Positions 27,825 through 37,267 are shown, numbered from the stretch's first letter. The stretch is DNA of 64,000 nt from Desulfosarcina sp. BuS5 (GCF_028752835.1 NZ_CP087952.1:1097041-1161040); one strand, 5' to 3'. The notes: a model not told the origin generated them from the sequence alone. Numbers and translations are program-made.

Positions 27825-28199
27825 TTATCAGGATCAGCCAGGTTATAGCGAAATACTTTACATATCTTATAACAACCAGTGTTATAAGATAGCTTTTTCC
27901 GTTTGCGCTGTATCTCCGCTATTTCAGTCTTGACACTTATTATACTTTTTGACAATATAAAGGATTAAATTAAAATCGTGTAGAATTAAAGATAAAATCA
28001 TGCCAATGTATTAAACCTGATGATACAATATAGATTTTCAGATAATTACCCGATTTTAAAATTTGGTTACAAGGCCGGAGGGGGGGGGGTTCAAAATCTT
28101 GAACCCCTACTACGATGACCGATAACGCAGTGAAAGTATTTATGTGGAAATCTATAATACAATTTACGAATTAAAACCGTAAATTCCGGAGTAATAAAA
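27825..28199. other. Gene-free region upstream of ileS
   Basis: Holds a CTTATAACA/TGTTATAAG hairpin near 27870-27892 and the TATAG-family repeat at 28029-28156. A minus-strand frame of about 56 codons starting TTG near 27955 exists, but nothing supports it as a gene. Confidence 0.5.
28029..28156. repeat. TATAG-family hairpin repeat, copy 1
   Basis: Ends TATAGATTTTCA and TGGAAATCTATA pair completely with one G-T wobble. Inside are the family segments AAGGCCGGAG and GACCGATAACGCAGTGAAA around a variable hairpin, here GGGGTTCAA/TTGAACCCC (28086-28107). Lies directly upstream of ileS. Confidence 0.75.
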
Positions 28200-30995
28200 A
28201 TGGACTATAAAAAAACCCTGAATCTGCCGGTTACAAAATTTCGCATGAAAGCGAATCTTGTAAAGCATGAACCTGAACAATTGAAATCATGGGAAGAATC
28301 AGGTCTATACGACAAACTCAGAAAAACGTCCCATGATAAAGAACAGTTTATTCTGCACGACGGCCCCCCCTATGCTAACGGGAATATCCATATCGGTACT
28401 GCTTTAAATAAGATTTTAAAGGACATTATTATTCGCACAAAACAGATGCAGGGTTTTGATGCAGTATATGTTCCCGGCTGGGACTGTCACGGACTGCCGA
28501 TAGAGCACAATGTGGAAAAGGAGCTGGGGAATAAAAAAAAGGATATGTCTCAAAAAGATATCAGAAAATTATGCCGGTCGTATGCTGAGAAATATATAGA
28601 TATTCAGAGAGAGGAGTTTAAAAGACTTGGGGTTATGGGTGAATGGGACAACCCTTACCTGACAATGAATTACAGATACGAAGCTATAATCGCGGCAGAA
28701 TGCGGCAAATTTGCCCTTGGAGGCGGCCTCTTCAGAAGCAAAAAACCTATTCTATGGTGCTGCAGCTGTAAAACGGCGCTTGCAGAGGCCGAGATTGAAT
28801 ACGAAGATGTGACATCACCTTCCATATACGTTAAATTCCCTGTTAAAGATGATTTGAGCACATCCATTCCCGTTATATCAGCCAAAAATGTATTTGTTGT
28901 TATATGGACAACCACCCCCTGGACTCTGCCGGCAAATCTGGCTGTATGTCTTCACCCTGAGTTTATATATGCGGCAGTCGATACCGGAAATGATGAAATA
29001 TTAATCATCGCAAGGGAGCTTGTTGAAACATGCATGGATACTTTCGGTTTTTCGGATTATAAAATAGTCGCTGAATTTGAAGCCGGATTACTGGAAAAGA
29101 AAAAGTGCCTTCATCCTTTTCTGGACCGGACATCGTTAATTATCCTGGGACGTCATGTTACACTCGATGCCGGAACGGGTTGTGTTCATACTGCGCCCGG
29201 ACATGGACGGGAAGATTATGAAGTCGGCTTGCAGTATGGTCTTGATGTTTATTCCCCGGTAGATGACAGGGGCTGTTTTACCCAGGAAGTCGATTTCCTT
29301 GAGGATAAATTTGTTTTCAAGGCCGACAGGGAGATTATAGAAAAACTTGCCCATAACGGTTCCCTCCTTGCTGAAAAAAAGATGGCCCATTCCTATCCGC
29401 ACTGCTGGAGATGCAAAAAACCGGTGATTTTCAGGGCGACCCCGCAGTGGTTTATCTCTATGGAAAATACAGGGTTGCGCAGCAAAGCCCTTAAAGAGAT
29501 AGATCATGTGGAATGGATTCCCCTCTGGGGGAGAGAAAGAATTTACGGAATGATAGAAAACAGGCCGGACTGGTGTGTCTCCAGGCAGCGTTCCTGGGGC
29601 GTCCCGATTACAATATTCTATTGCGAAAAGTGTGAAACCCTGCACATTAATCAGGAGATTATAGATATAATTTATAATTTTTTTGAAAAACACGGAGCAG
29701 ATATATGGTTTGAAAAAGATGCAATAGATTTTTTACCGAAAAATTCCGTGTGTGAGAAATGCGGCCATGACAAATTTGTAAAAGAGACCGACATACTCGA
29801 TGTATGGTTCGATTCAGGAGTAAGTCACGTTGCCGTGCTGGAAGACCGCCCTTATTTAAAATGGCCTGCGGATCTATACCTCGAGGGGAGTGATCAGCAC
29901 AGGGGATGGTTTCACAGTTCCCTGCTGACGGCTGTTGGCACAAGAGATAAAGCGCCTTTTAAATCGGTTTTGACACATGGTTTTGTTGTTGATGAAAAAG
30001 GTAAAAAAATGTCTAAATCACTGGGAAATGTTATTGCTCCCAAAAAGGTTATAGACAGATACGGAGCCGAACTTCTGCGGCTTTGGGTATCTGCGTCTGA
30101 TTACAAGGATGATATTCGTATCTCTGATAATATCCTGGCTCAATTAACAGATGCCTATAAAAAAATAAGAAACACCTGCAGGTTCATGCTTGGTAATCTT
30201 TACGACTTTGATCCTGAGCAGGATGCCGTACTTTATGAATCGATGCTTGAGATTGACAGGTTCGCCTTGCATAACCTTCATAAATTGATAGAAAAGACAC
30301 TGGAGGCCTATGACAGCTTTGAGCTGCATACAATCTATCATGCGCTCTACAATTTCTGCACGCTCGATATGTCGGCGCTTTACCTTGATATCCTTAAAGA
30401 CAGGCTCTACACATCGTCGCCCGGATCTGTAGAAAGAAGAAGTGCGCAAACCGCAATGCATGTTATTCTCGATGCACTTGTGAAGCTTATGGCCCCTATA
30501 CTCGCTTTTACTGCGGAAGAGATCTGGAAGTTCATGCCCGAAACCAATGGCAAAGAGGAGAGTATCCACCTCTCATCTTTGCCTGTCGTAAATTATAAAT
30601 TTATAGATAATCTACTTGAAAAAAAATGGAAACTGATCATAAGCTTGAGAAATGAAGTAACCAAAGCCCTTGAGGAGGCCAGAGTCGGCAAACTTATAGG
30701 CCATTCGCTTGATGGGGCTGTTACAATATGCGCAAATGGAGCCCTGTATGATGAGCTGGCGCCTTATGCAGATGATTTAAAATCAATTTTTATAGTTTCC
30801 GATGCTTTTTTGACAGGAGATGAGAAACCGGGCGCTTACAAGAGTGAAAATATCGAGGGATTGTCGATTTTGGTTGAACAGGCTTCCGGTGATAAATGTG
30901 TGCGATGCTGGATGCACGATTCTTCAGTCGGGAATGATGACGTTCATCCTGAAATTTGTGAAAGGTGCGGGCAGGTGATAAGTGCCCTCACATAA
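28200..30995 (+). CDS. ileS: Isoleucine--tRNA ligase
   Basis: Class I synthetase of 931 residues that charges tRNA-Ile. HIGH-type motif in PPYANGNIHIGTALNKI, editing (CP1) domain with TTTPWTLPANLAV, KMSKS motif in DEKGKKMSKSLGN, the tryptophan-rich core WFDSGVSHVAVL, anticodon-binding region, and C-terminal zinc site CVRCWMHD...CERCGQ. Length is normal for the bacterial type. It is the first gene of ileS-lspA-lgt, and a TATAG-family repeat lies just upstream. Confidence 0.97.
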   Translation: MDYKKTLNLPVTKFRMKANLVKHEPEQLKSWEESGLYDKLRKTSHDKEQFILHDGPPYANGNIHIGTALNKILKDIIIRTKQMQGFDAVYVPGWDCHGLPIEHNVEKELGNKKKDMSQKDIRKLCRSYAEKYIDIQREEFKRLGVMGEWDNPYLTMNYRYEAIIAAECGKFALGGGLFRSKKPILWCCSCKTALAEAEIEYEDVTSPSIYVKFPVKDDLSTSIPVISAKNVFVVIWTTTPWTLPANLAVCLHPEFIYAAVDTGNDEILIIARELVETCMDTFGFSDYKIVAEFEAGLLEKKKCLHPFLDRTSLIILGRHVTLDAGTGCVHTAPGHGREDYEVGLQYGLDVYSPVDDRGCFTQEVDFLEDKFVFKADREIIEKLAHNGSLLAEKKMAHSYPHCWRCKKPVIFRATPQWFISMENTGLRSKALKEIDHVEWIPLWGRERIYGMIENRPDWCVSRQRSWGVPITIFYCEKCETLHINQEIIDIIYNFFEKHGADIWFEKDAIDFLPKNSVCEKCGHDKFVKETDILDVWFDSGVSHVAVLEDRPYLKWPADLYLEGSDQHRGWFHSSLLTAVGTRDKAPFKSVLTHGFVVDEKGKKMSKSLGNVIAPKKVIDRYGAELLRLWVSASDYKDDIRISDNILAQLTDAYKKIRNTCRFMLGNLYDFDPEQDAVLYESMLEIDRFALHNLHKLIEKTLEAYDSFELHTIYHALYNFCTLDMSALYLDILKDRLYTSSPGSVERRSAQTAMHVILDALVKLMAPILAFTAEEIWKFMPETNGKEESIHLSSLPVVNYKFIDNLLEKKWKLIISLRNEVTKALEEARVGKLIGHSLDGAVTICANGALYDELAPYADDLKSIFIVSDAFLTGDEKPGAYKSENIEGLSILVEQASGDKCVRCWMHDSSVGNDDVHPEICERCGQVISALT

Positions 30996-30997
30996 CA

Positions 30998-31489
30998 GTG
31001 AATTTAAAAAAAGATAAATACCTAAAGCTTTTTGTTATTGCCGGAATTGTTATCATTTTAGACCAGATTACCAAACTGGCGGTTCTGAATAACCTTGATC
31101 TTTATCGATCTGTTACGGTAATACACGGATTTTTCAACCTTACCCATATTTTAAATCCCGGCGGTGCTTTCGGCTTTATGGCTAATCAAAGTGCAGGAAT
31201 CCGCAGCATGCTGTTTATCGTTATCTCATCATTAGCCATATGCCTGATATTTTACTTTTACTATACTACTCCCCCGGCATATTCATTATTGCAGACAGCC
31301 TTTGCGCTTATCTTTGGTGGAGCAATCGGTAATATGATCGATAGGTTTCGTTTTGGGAAAGTGGTCGATTTTCTCGATTTCTACCTTGGTGAATTGCACT
31401 GGCCGGCCTTTAACGTAGCTGACAGTGCTATTTCAACAGGAATATGTATTTTTATTATCCATATTCTATTTAAAAAAATGCCGAAATAA
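30998..31489 (+). CDS. lspA: Lipoprotein signal peptidase (SPase II)
   Basis: 163-residue inner-membrane aspartic peptidase that cleaves signal peptides of diacylated prolipoproteins. Four hydrophobic segments are visible. Conserved blocks: FVIAGIVIILDQITKL, FFNLTHILNPGGAFGF, GGAIGNMIDRFRFGKVVDFL (first catalytic Asp) and WPAFNVADSAIS (second catalytic Asp). GTG at 30998 is chosen, two bases after the ileS stop; frames extending earlier run back into ileS. ileS-lspA coupling is common in bacteria, and lgt follows. Confidence 0.94.
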   Translation: MNLKKDKYLKLFVIAGIVIILDQITKLAVLNNLDLYRSVTVIHGFFNLTHILNPGGAFGFMANQSAGIRSMLFIVISSLAICLIFYFYYTTPPAYSLLQTAFALIFGGAIGNMIDRFRFGKVVDFLDFYLGELHWPAFNVADSAISTGICIFIIHILFKKMPK

Positions 31490-31656
31490 TCGGCTAATAA
31501 TTTTAGTATCTTAGCGGATTATTGTGGAGATTCTATTTATTGAGCATATACTAATTAAACTTATGCCATCAGGTATTAGCTTTTAGCAATTAATACCTAA
31601 CAGCTAAAAGCTAAGCGCTAATAGCTGTTCATCATGGATTACCACACTAATCCGTG
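31490..31656. other. lspA-lgt spacer with paired inverted repeats
   Basis: A perfect 12-bp inverted repeat TTAGCTTTTAGC (31576-31587) / GCTAAAAGCTAA (31603-31614) and a second hairpin (CATCATGGATTA...TAATCCGTGATG, about 31629-31658) touching the lgt start. No T-run follows, so neither is a standard terminator. Confidence 0.55.
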
Positions 31657-32475
31657 ATGAACCTAATTTTATATAGATTGCAAGATATCATGCATCCATT
31701 TCTTTTAAGGTTCGGCAATATTTCAATATATACTTACGGTTTTTTTCTTGCGGCAGGCTTTGTTGCAGGTTTATTGCTCGCAAAAAGCGAGGCAAAAAGG
31801 CTTGGGCAGAATTCTGACAAGATAATGGATCTTGCCTTTTACCTCCTGATTGCAGCCATTATCGGCTCCCGCCTGCTATATGTTTTTACAAATCCCGGAA
31901 CCTTCATGGAAAATCCTGTGGATATTATCAGAATCTGGAAAGGCGGGCTCGTATTCTACGGCGGATTTATTGCAGCTATGGTTACGGGAATGATCCTGTT
32001 AAAAAAATGGGACATGGATTTGTGGACGGTCACGGATATAATTGCGCCTTCAATCGCAGCGGGCCAGTTTCTTGGAAGAATAGGCTGCTTTTCTGCAGGA
32101 TGCTGCTACGGGAAAATATGCGATCTTCCATGGGCCATTGTTTTTAAAAATGCCGATTCCCTGGCGCCGGTCGGAATTCCGCTGCATCCGACCCAGCTTT
32201 ACCATGCTTTCAGCAATCTGGTTATTTTCCTGTTTTTGTGGTTTTATCGGACTCGTAAAAAATTTGCAGGTCAGTTATTCTGGATCTATGTTTTTCTGTA
32301 CGGAATTACCAGGGCTTTTATTGAAATTTTCAGAGGCGACTTCAGGGGACATGTTTTCTTTGGCGTATTATCGATTTCACAGTTTATAGGTTTGATAATG
32401 GCGATTATTGCAATAATCGTACTGAAAAATTTTTCCAAAGGGATATCTATAAAAAAAGAAATCAAAATAGAATGA
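31657..32475 (+). CDS. lgt: Prolipoprotein diacylglyceryl transferase
   Basis: Integral membrane enzyme that transfers diacylglycerol from phosphatidylglycerol to the lipobox cysteine of prolipoproteins, the step before LspA. About seven membrane segments. Conserved motifs: WKGGLVFYGGFIAAM and the Lgt signature region FLGRIGCFSAGCCYGKI, which departs from the usual GRIGNFxNxE form. C-terminal HPTQLYHA and RAFIEIFRGD are typical. Start is uncertain: ATG 31657 or ATG 31690 (MHPFLLRFG), both without a strong ribosome-binding site. Stop overlaps the next gene by four bases. Confidence 0.9.
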   Translation: MNLILYRLQDIMHPFLLRFGNISIYTYGFFLAAGFVAGLLLAKSEAKRLGQNSDKIMDLAFYLLIAAIIGSRLLYVFTNPGTFMENPVDIIRIWKGGLVFYGGFIAAMVTGMILLKKWDMDLWTVTDIIAPSIAAGQFLGRIGCFSAGCCYGKICDLPWAIVFKNADSLAPVGIPLHPTQLYHAFSNLVIFLFLWFYRTRKKFAGQLFWIYVFLYGITRAFIEIFRGDFRGHVFFGVLSISQFIGLIMAIIAIIVLKNFSKGISIKKEIKIE

Positions 32476-33395
32476 ATCAACTTTTATATATTGCTGTAAA
32501 AAAATCACAAATAAATTTCTATAAAGATTTTAATCTTTTTTTTAGAACACCAAATAATGAATACCAATTGTATAAACCTGCCGGCAGAACTTTAAGCGAA
32601 ATCAGGATCAATGAAGGTAGACATCCGCCCCTTTTTATCCATCAGAATGATAGGATTTCGGCTCTCAAATCGCTGCAAAAAAGTTTTCATCTTCAACTTG
32701 AAAAAAATATCGCCGGGGGAAACATAGCTGAGGTAAAATCTATTCTCTGCGCGCTTGTTGGAGAGGCCATGTCGGAACCAAGGAGCGGAACTCTTCAAAT
32801 ATTGCCTGAAACTATGGATATGCTGGTTTTACAATATTCTAAACAGCCGGATGTAATAAAGAGACTGGCATCGATTTCATCCAAAGACTATACAACAATA
32901 ATACACTCAGTCAATGTAATGGCCTTAATGATAGGATTTTGTTTTTACAATCATTACTCATTGGCTGATACAAACTATTTCGGATTGACCGCTCTTCTGC
33001 ATGATGTGGGAAAAATTCAAATACCTGGTGAAATACTCACCGCTAGGCGTAAACTGACATATTCTGAATTCAGAATAATGAAAGCTCATACTCTAATAGG
33101 CCGTGAAATCATTCTTGAGAGCGAAGGCATTGATGATTCTGTTGCGGTTGGAGCCATTGAACACCATGAAAAACTTGACGGCAGCGGATACCCAGGAGGG
33201 ATAACGGATATCTCTTATATCGGTAAATTGCTTGGCATAATTGATTGTTATGAAGCCCTGACCACTGAAGATCGGCCTTACAGAAGGGCAAAACAGCCGC
33301 TCGACACTTTAGGATTGATTAAAGAAGATATTCAGTCGGGAAAATTAGATGAAAAAATGTTTAAGCAGTTTTGCTACAGCATGGTTGAAAAATAA
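32472..33395 (+). CDS. HD-GYP domain protein, probable c-di-GMP phosphodiesterase
   Basis: 307 residues. The first 120 residues are a less conserved N-terminal domain (LFFRTPNNEYQLYKPAG). The HD-GYP domain follows: HSVNVMALM, the HD pair LLHDVGKIQIP, then HTLIGREI, AIEHHEKLDGSGYPGG with the GYP motif, and IIDCYEALTTEDRPYR. All metal ligands usually seen in active members are present. It would hydrolyse cyclic di-GMP. ATG overlaps the lgt stop (ATGA), so it is co-translated with lgt. Confidence 0.9.
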   Translation: MNQLLYIAVKKSQINFYKDFNLFFRTPNNEYQLYKPAGRTLSEIRINEGRHPPLFIHQNDRISALKSLQKSFHLQLEKNIAGGNIAEVKSILCALVGEAMSEPRSGTLQILPETMDMLVLQYSKQPDVIKRLASISSKDYTTIIHSVNVMALMIGFCFYNHYSLADTNYFGLTALLHDVGKIQIPGEILTARRKLTYSEFRIMKAHTLIGREIILESEGIDDSVAVGAIEHHEKLDGSGYPGGITDISYIGKLLGIIDCYEALTTEDRPYRRAKQPLDTLGLIKEDIQSGKLDEKMFKQFCYSMVEK

Positions 33396-33401
33396 ATTAA
33401 A

Positions 33402-34907
33402 ATGCCGGTCATTAAATACTCCGAGTTGAAAAAATATTTAAATGAGGCTTCCTTAAAAGGGTTTGGACAAGTCTATTTGATTTTTGGTGAAGAAGTTCTT
33501 TATAAAAATACCCTTAATGAACTTGTTGGCGCGATTCTGCCGGATGCCTCAAAAGAACTGAATTATGAACCTGTCGACGGAGCGGATGATAATCTCCATG
33601 ATGTAATTAATAAATTAAATACATATTCACTTCTTTCAGGCCCCAAAGTTGTGGCATATTGCGACTCGCGTATATTCTATACCAAAGAAGATGAAGAGAC
33701 TCTCCTGGAAAAAGCGAAAGAAGCGTATAATAAGAATAATCTGAAAAAGAGCGCAAAATATTTTTTAAACCTGCTCAGCCTGCTCAAACTTGACTATGAT
33801 GACTTAAACCAGGCAAACAGAGAAAAAATATTCAATTCAGAGTTGGCGCTACTTAATGAACATTCATGGATAGATAAATTATTAGAATACTGTATTGACA
33901 ATAAGCTTTCCATTAATAACGGCAAAGATAACAAGAAAATTCTGCAGAATGCTATTGAAAAAGGATTTCCAAGAGGTAATTATCTTGTCATTACAACTGA
34001 ATTAGTAAATAAAAAAACAGGACTCTTTGGCGCAATCAAGAAAACCGGAATTATTATTGACTGTTCGGTTCCCAAGGGAACCCGAAGAGACGATAAGGCT
34101 GTCCAGGCTGCCGTGATCAATGAGAGTATGAGATCGATTCTCAACAAAAGAGGAAAAGAAATAAGCAGGGATGCTTACAATGCTTTGTATAGCCTTACAG
34201 GTTTTGATTTGCGTACATTTGCAAATAATATTGAAAAGCTGACTGATTATATAGGAGAAAGAGAAGAAATAACCGTCAATGACGTCAAATCCGTATTAAA
34301 GCGAACAAAAAAAGATCTTTTGTATGAATTCACAAATGCAATCACCGATAGAGATGTGGATCAGTCTCTTTTTTTTATGTCTACACTTCTATCGGGTGGC
34401 GATATCAAGCATCCCCTTCAACTTCTCGCAGCCGTTGCCAACCAGATAAGAAAACTTTTAATGATTAAAAGTTTCGTTAAGAGCAGATATGGAAAGGCCT
34501 GGTATAATGGCTGCCAATATCCTCAGTTTCAAGCTACGGTAATGCCGGCGGTTATTGAATTCGACAGAGAAATTACAGGCCGCATCAACGAATGGGACAG
34601 AATGCTTGAAGATGATGAAATGCTTACCAAAAAAGGCAAAAAAAGTAAATCCGGAACAAAAAAAGCTGCTGATAAATTATTTTTAATAGCACAGAATCCC
34701 GGCAGTCCGTATCCGGTGTACAGGATGCTGCAAAAATCAGGAAGATTTACCGAAAATGAGCTGGTTTCCGCCATGCAATCTATCCATGACGCAGACCTTT
34801 GTTTTAAGTCAACCGGGCAGGCTCCGAAACTGATTCTTGAAGATATCATTTTAAAAATTTGCCGAAAATACAACCCCAACAAGGAGAGTCGGTTTCAAAA
34901 TGTTTAA
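33402..34907 (+). CDS. holA: DNA polymerase III delta subunit (clamp loader), enlarged
   Basis: 501 residues, against about 340 for typical delta. N-terminal VYLIFGEEVLYKNTLNELV is the usual family start (LxGxExxL). An extra segment of about 100 residues (roughly 85-180, lysine-rich and helical) interrupts domain I. The second and third domains are recognisable: RGKEISRDAYNALYSLTGFD and HPLQLLAAVANQIRKLL. The role is to open the sliding clamp in the DnaX complex. The ATG is six bases after the HD-GYP gene stop. The C-terminal codons run into a short inverted-repeat element. Confidence 0.85.
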   Translation: MPVIKYSELKKYLNEASLKGFGQVYLIFGEEVLYKNTLNELVGAILPDASKELNYEPVDGADDNLHDVINKLNTYSLLSGPKVVAYCDSRIFYTKEDEETLLEKAKEAYNKNNLKKSAKYFLNLLSLLKLDYDDLNQANREKIFNSELALLNEHSWIDKLLEYCIDNKLSINNGKDNKKILQNAIEKGFPRGNYLVITTELVNKKTGLFGAIKKTGIIIDCSVPKGTRRDDKAVQAAVINESMRSILNKRGKEISRDAYNALYSLTGFDLRTFANNIEKLTDYIGEREEITVNDVKSVLKRTKKDLLYEFTNAITDRDVDQSLFFMSTLLSGGDIKHPLQLLAAVANQIRKLLMIKSFVKSRYGKAWYNGCQYPQFQATVMPAVIEFDREITGRINEWDRMLEDDEMLTKKGKKSKSGTKKAADKLFLIAQNPGSPYPVYRMLQKSGRFTENELVSAMQSIHDADLCFKSTGQAPKLILEDIILKICRKYNPNKESRFQNV

Positions 34908-35022
34908 TTTCGTTCGAGGTCAAGGAAGACAAAAATTTTAACCGGAGGAATACATTAAGTATTTCGAGGATTAAAGTTTTTTTCTGACGTAGGGATCGGG
35001 CGAAAGGGAGCGTTTTGAAATT
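34891..35022. repeat. Inverted-repeat element between holA and argC
   Basis: TTTCAAAA at 34893-34900 and TTTTGAAA at 35013-35020 bound about 132 bp; inner arms (GACAAAAATTTTAA and ATTAAAGTTTTTTTCTGACG) also pair imperfectly. It supplies the last codons and stop of holA. A partial relative lies near 63812-63875 (AGAGTCGGTTTCAA...GGTCAAG). Confidence 0.65.
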
Positions 35023-35037
35023 GGCTCATGTGATATA

Positions 35038-36075
35038 ATGATAAAAGCTGGAATTGTAGGCGCCACCGGATATGCAGGCGCAGAACTTGTGAGAATACTG
35101 GCAGGCCATCCTGAAGTTGATTTGACGACATTAACATCACGTCAGTATACAGGTATCGAGTTTGCAAAAATATACCCTTCAATGTCCGGAATTGTAAATC
35201 TTGTTTGTGAAAAATATGACGCTGACAGGTTGTGTGAAAGAACCGATGTTATTTTTACAGCGCTTCCACACAAATTGCCCATGGAAATTGTGCCGGAACT
35301 AATCAAGCGTAAAAAAAAAGTGATAGATCTTTCCGCTGATTTCAGGTTTAATGACCCATTGAATTATGAAGCCCATTATCAAACCCATACAGCCAGGGAT
35401 TTATTAAAAACGGCAGTCTACGGATTGTGCGAAGTATATAATGAGGATATAGAGTCAGCCGACCTGATCGGGAACCCCGGATGTTATCCGACAAGCGTTC
35501 TTCTGCCGCTCATACCCCTGCTGAAAGCCGGTTATATTGATGCGGATATTATCACGGCCGATTCAAAATCAGGAGTAAGCGGAGCAGGGCGGTCTCCTCT
35601 GCTTACAACACATTTTTGCGAGGCTAATGAATCCTTGAATGCATACAAAGTCGGGTCCCATCGCCATAATCCCGAAATGGACGAAGTGTTAAGTTTCGCC
35701 GCGGGAAAGCCTGTCCATATTACCTTTGTACCGCACCTGATACCCATGACACGGGGAATGTATACAACAATTTATGCAAGTCTGTCTGAAAATGTCGGAA
35801 CGACCGAAATAAAGGAATGCCTTTCATCATATTACCGTGGTAGACCTTTTATACGGCTATGTTCCGATGAAACAGAGCCGAAAACATCCCATGTAAGGGG
35901 AACTAATTTTTGTGATATAGGCTTTACAGTGGATAAATTAAATAACCGGCTTATCCTGATGTCTGCTATAGATAACCTGGTAAAAGGAGCAGCCGGGCAG
36001 GCGGCGCAGAATATGAATATTATGTTTGGATTAGATGAAATAACAGGCCTATTTAACGTTCCATTTTCTGTATAG
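35038..36075 (+). CDS. argC: N-acetyl-gamma-glutamyl-phosphate reductase
   Basis: NADPH-dependent reductase of arginine synthesis, 345 residues. N-terminal Rossmann motif IVGATGYAGAELVRIL, catalytic Cys in LIGNPGCYPTSVLLPL, and the conserved SGVSGAGR and VPHLIPMTRGMY stretches. The ATG begins MIKAGIVGATG, the usual start for the family. The other arginine genes are not in the window; the gene stands alone between a repeat element and folD. Confidence 0.96.
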   Translation: MIKAGIVGATGYAGAELVRILAGHPEVDLTTLTSRQYTGIEFAKIYPSMSGIVNLVCEKYDADRLCERTDVIFTALPHKLPMEIVPELIKRKKKVIDLSADFRFNDPLNYEAHYQTHTARDLLKTAVYGLCEVYNEDIESADLIGNPGCYPTSVLLPLIPLLKAGYIDADIITADSKSGVSGAGRSPLLTTHFCEANESLNAYKVGSHRHNPEMDEVLSFAAGKPVHITFVPHLIPMTRGMYTTIYASLSENVGTTEIKECLSSYYRGRPFIRLCSDETEPKTSHVRGTNFCDIGFTVDKLNNRLILMSAIDNLVKGAAGQAAQNMNIMFGLDEITGLFNVPFSV

Positions 36076-36233
36076 ATAATTTAAGTGCATGTGTGCAAAA
36101 AAAAGAAATTTTCGGCGCAATTTAAATACCACTTTACATTTGCCATGCCTAATGTAAAATATAAAGGTTACTCCATGTAGGGGCCAATATCCTGAGCGCC
36201 TACTATAACAATAAAAAATAAAGGAGATTGTCA

Positions 36234-37145
36234 ATGTCAGCAACATTAATTAAAGGTACTGAAATACGTGAAGAGATTCTTGAAGAAATAACAGCCGAGG
36301 TAGCCGGGATCAAAGAAAAACATGGTGTTGTGCCCGGGCTTGTTACAATCCTGGTCGGAGAAAGTCCGGCATCCATTTCCTATGTTACCCTTAAAATCAA
36401 AACCGCGCACAGGGTCGGTTTTAATGAGGTTCAGGACAACCAGTCACCGGATATTTCCGAAGAGGATCTTCTTGCCTTGATCGATAAATATAATAACGAT
36501 GAATCCATCCACGGCATTCTTGTGCAGCTCCCGCTGCCAAAGCATATAGACGAAAAAAAGATACTGAATGCCATAGATCCTGATAAGGATGTAGATGGAT
36601 TTCATCCTGTAAATGTGGGCCGTCTTATGATAGGCGGAGATGAGGTTAAATTTCCGCCATGCACCCCTGCCGGTATCCAGGAAATGATAATACGCGCCGG
36701 TGTAGAAACAAGCGGCGCTGAGGTTGTTGTTGTGGGTCGTTCCAATATAGTTGGAAAACCGATTGCGAACATGATGCTCCAGAAAGGCGATGGCGCCAAT
36801 TCAACTGTAACTGTAGTGCACACACGCACAAAAGATCTGGAAGGACACTGCAAACGTGCCGACATTCTGATTGTTGCAGCCGGAGTGCCCGGGCTGGTAA
36901 AGCCTGAATGGATTAAACCAGGCGCGTGCGTTATTGATGTTGGAGTAAACCGTGTTGGTGAAAAACCGAGCAAAAAGGATCCCAGCAGGATGGTAGCTGT
37001 CCTCAAGGGGGATGTTGATTTTGATGCAGCCAAAGAGATCGCAGGATCCATTACCCCCGTTCCGGGTGGAGTCGGCCCCATGACAATTACAATGTTGATG
37101 AAAAACACTTTGAAATCACTCAAGTTTAAACTGGGAATCAATTAA
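36234..37145 (+). CDS. folD: Methylenetetrahydrofolate dehydrogenase/cyclohydrolase
   Basis: Bifunctional FolD, 303 residues, interconverting 5,10-methylene-, methenyl- and 10-formyl-THF; in sulfate reducers it can also serve the methyl branch of the Wood-Ljungdahl pathway. Motifs: VGESPASISYVTLKIKTA (catalytic Tyr and Lys), GILVQLPLPKHI, VVVGRSNIVGKPIANMM (NADP binding) and the C-terminal TPVPGGVGPMTITML. The ATG at 36234 follows AAGGAG with good spacing. Confidence 0.97.
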   Translation: MSATLIKGTEIREEILEEITAEVAGIKEKHGVVPGLVTILVGESPASISYVTLKIKTAHRVGFNEVQDNQSPDISEEDLLALIDKYNNDESIHGILVQLPLPKHIDEKKILNAIDPDKDVDGFHPVNVGRLMIGGDEVKFPPCTPAGIQEMIIRAGVETSGAEVVVVGRSNIVGKPIANMMLQKGDGANSTVTVVHTRTKDLEGHCKRADILIVAAGVPGLVKPEWIKPGACVIDVGVNRVGEKPSKKDPSRMVAVLKGDVDFDAAKEIAGSITPVPGGVGPMTITMLMKNTLKSLKFKLGIN

Positions 37146-37163
37146 TTGGGATTAACCCGCAAG

Positions 37164-37267
37164 TATAGATTGTCAGATATAAATTTCACAAGGCCAGAGG
37201 GAGGAAGGCGTATTGTAATACTCCGACGACCGATAACGCAGTGAAATTATTTATGTGACAATCTATA
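37164..37267. repeat. TATAG-family hairpin repeat, copy 2
   Basis: Ends TATAGATTGTCA / TGACAATCTATA pair perfectly. Compared with copy 1 one base differs in both arms (T-A to G-C), a compensatory change. The variable core is GTATTGTAATAC, and the conserved CGATAACGCAGTGAAATTA follows. A separate 10-bp hairpin (GCTGGGAAGC/GCTTCCCAGC) lies just downstream at 37275-37309. Confidence 0.78.

Noticed and set aside
27830-27960. Minus-strand frame of about 56 codons next to the DUF4143 relic.
   Set aside because: No recognisable domain and no good ribosome-binding site; it may be leftover DNA.
28029-28199. T-box or other amino-acid leader upstream of ileS.
   Set aside because: The structured sequence recurs upstream of unrelated genes at 37.2, 59.0 and 63.1 kb, so it is a dispersed repeat; no T-box sequence was seen.
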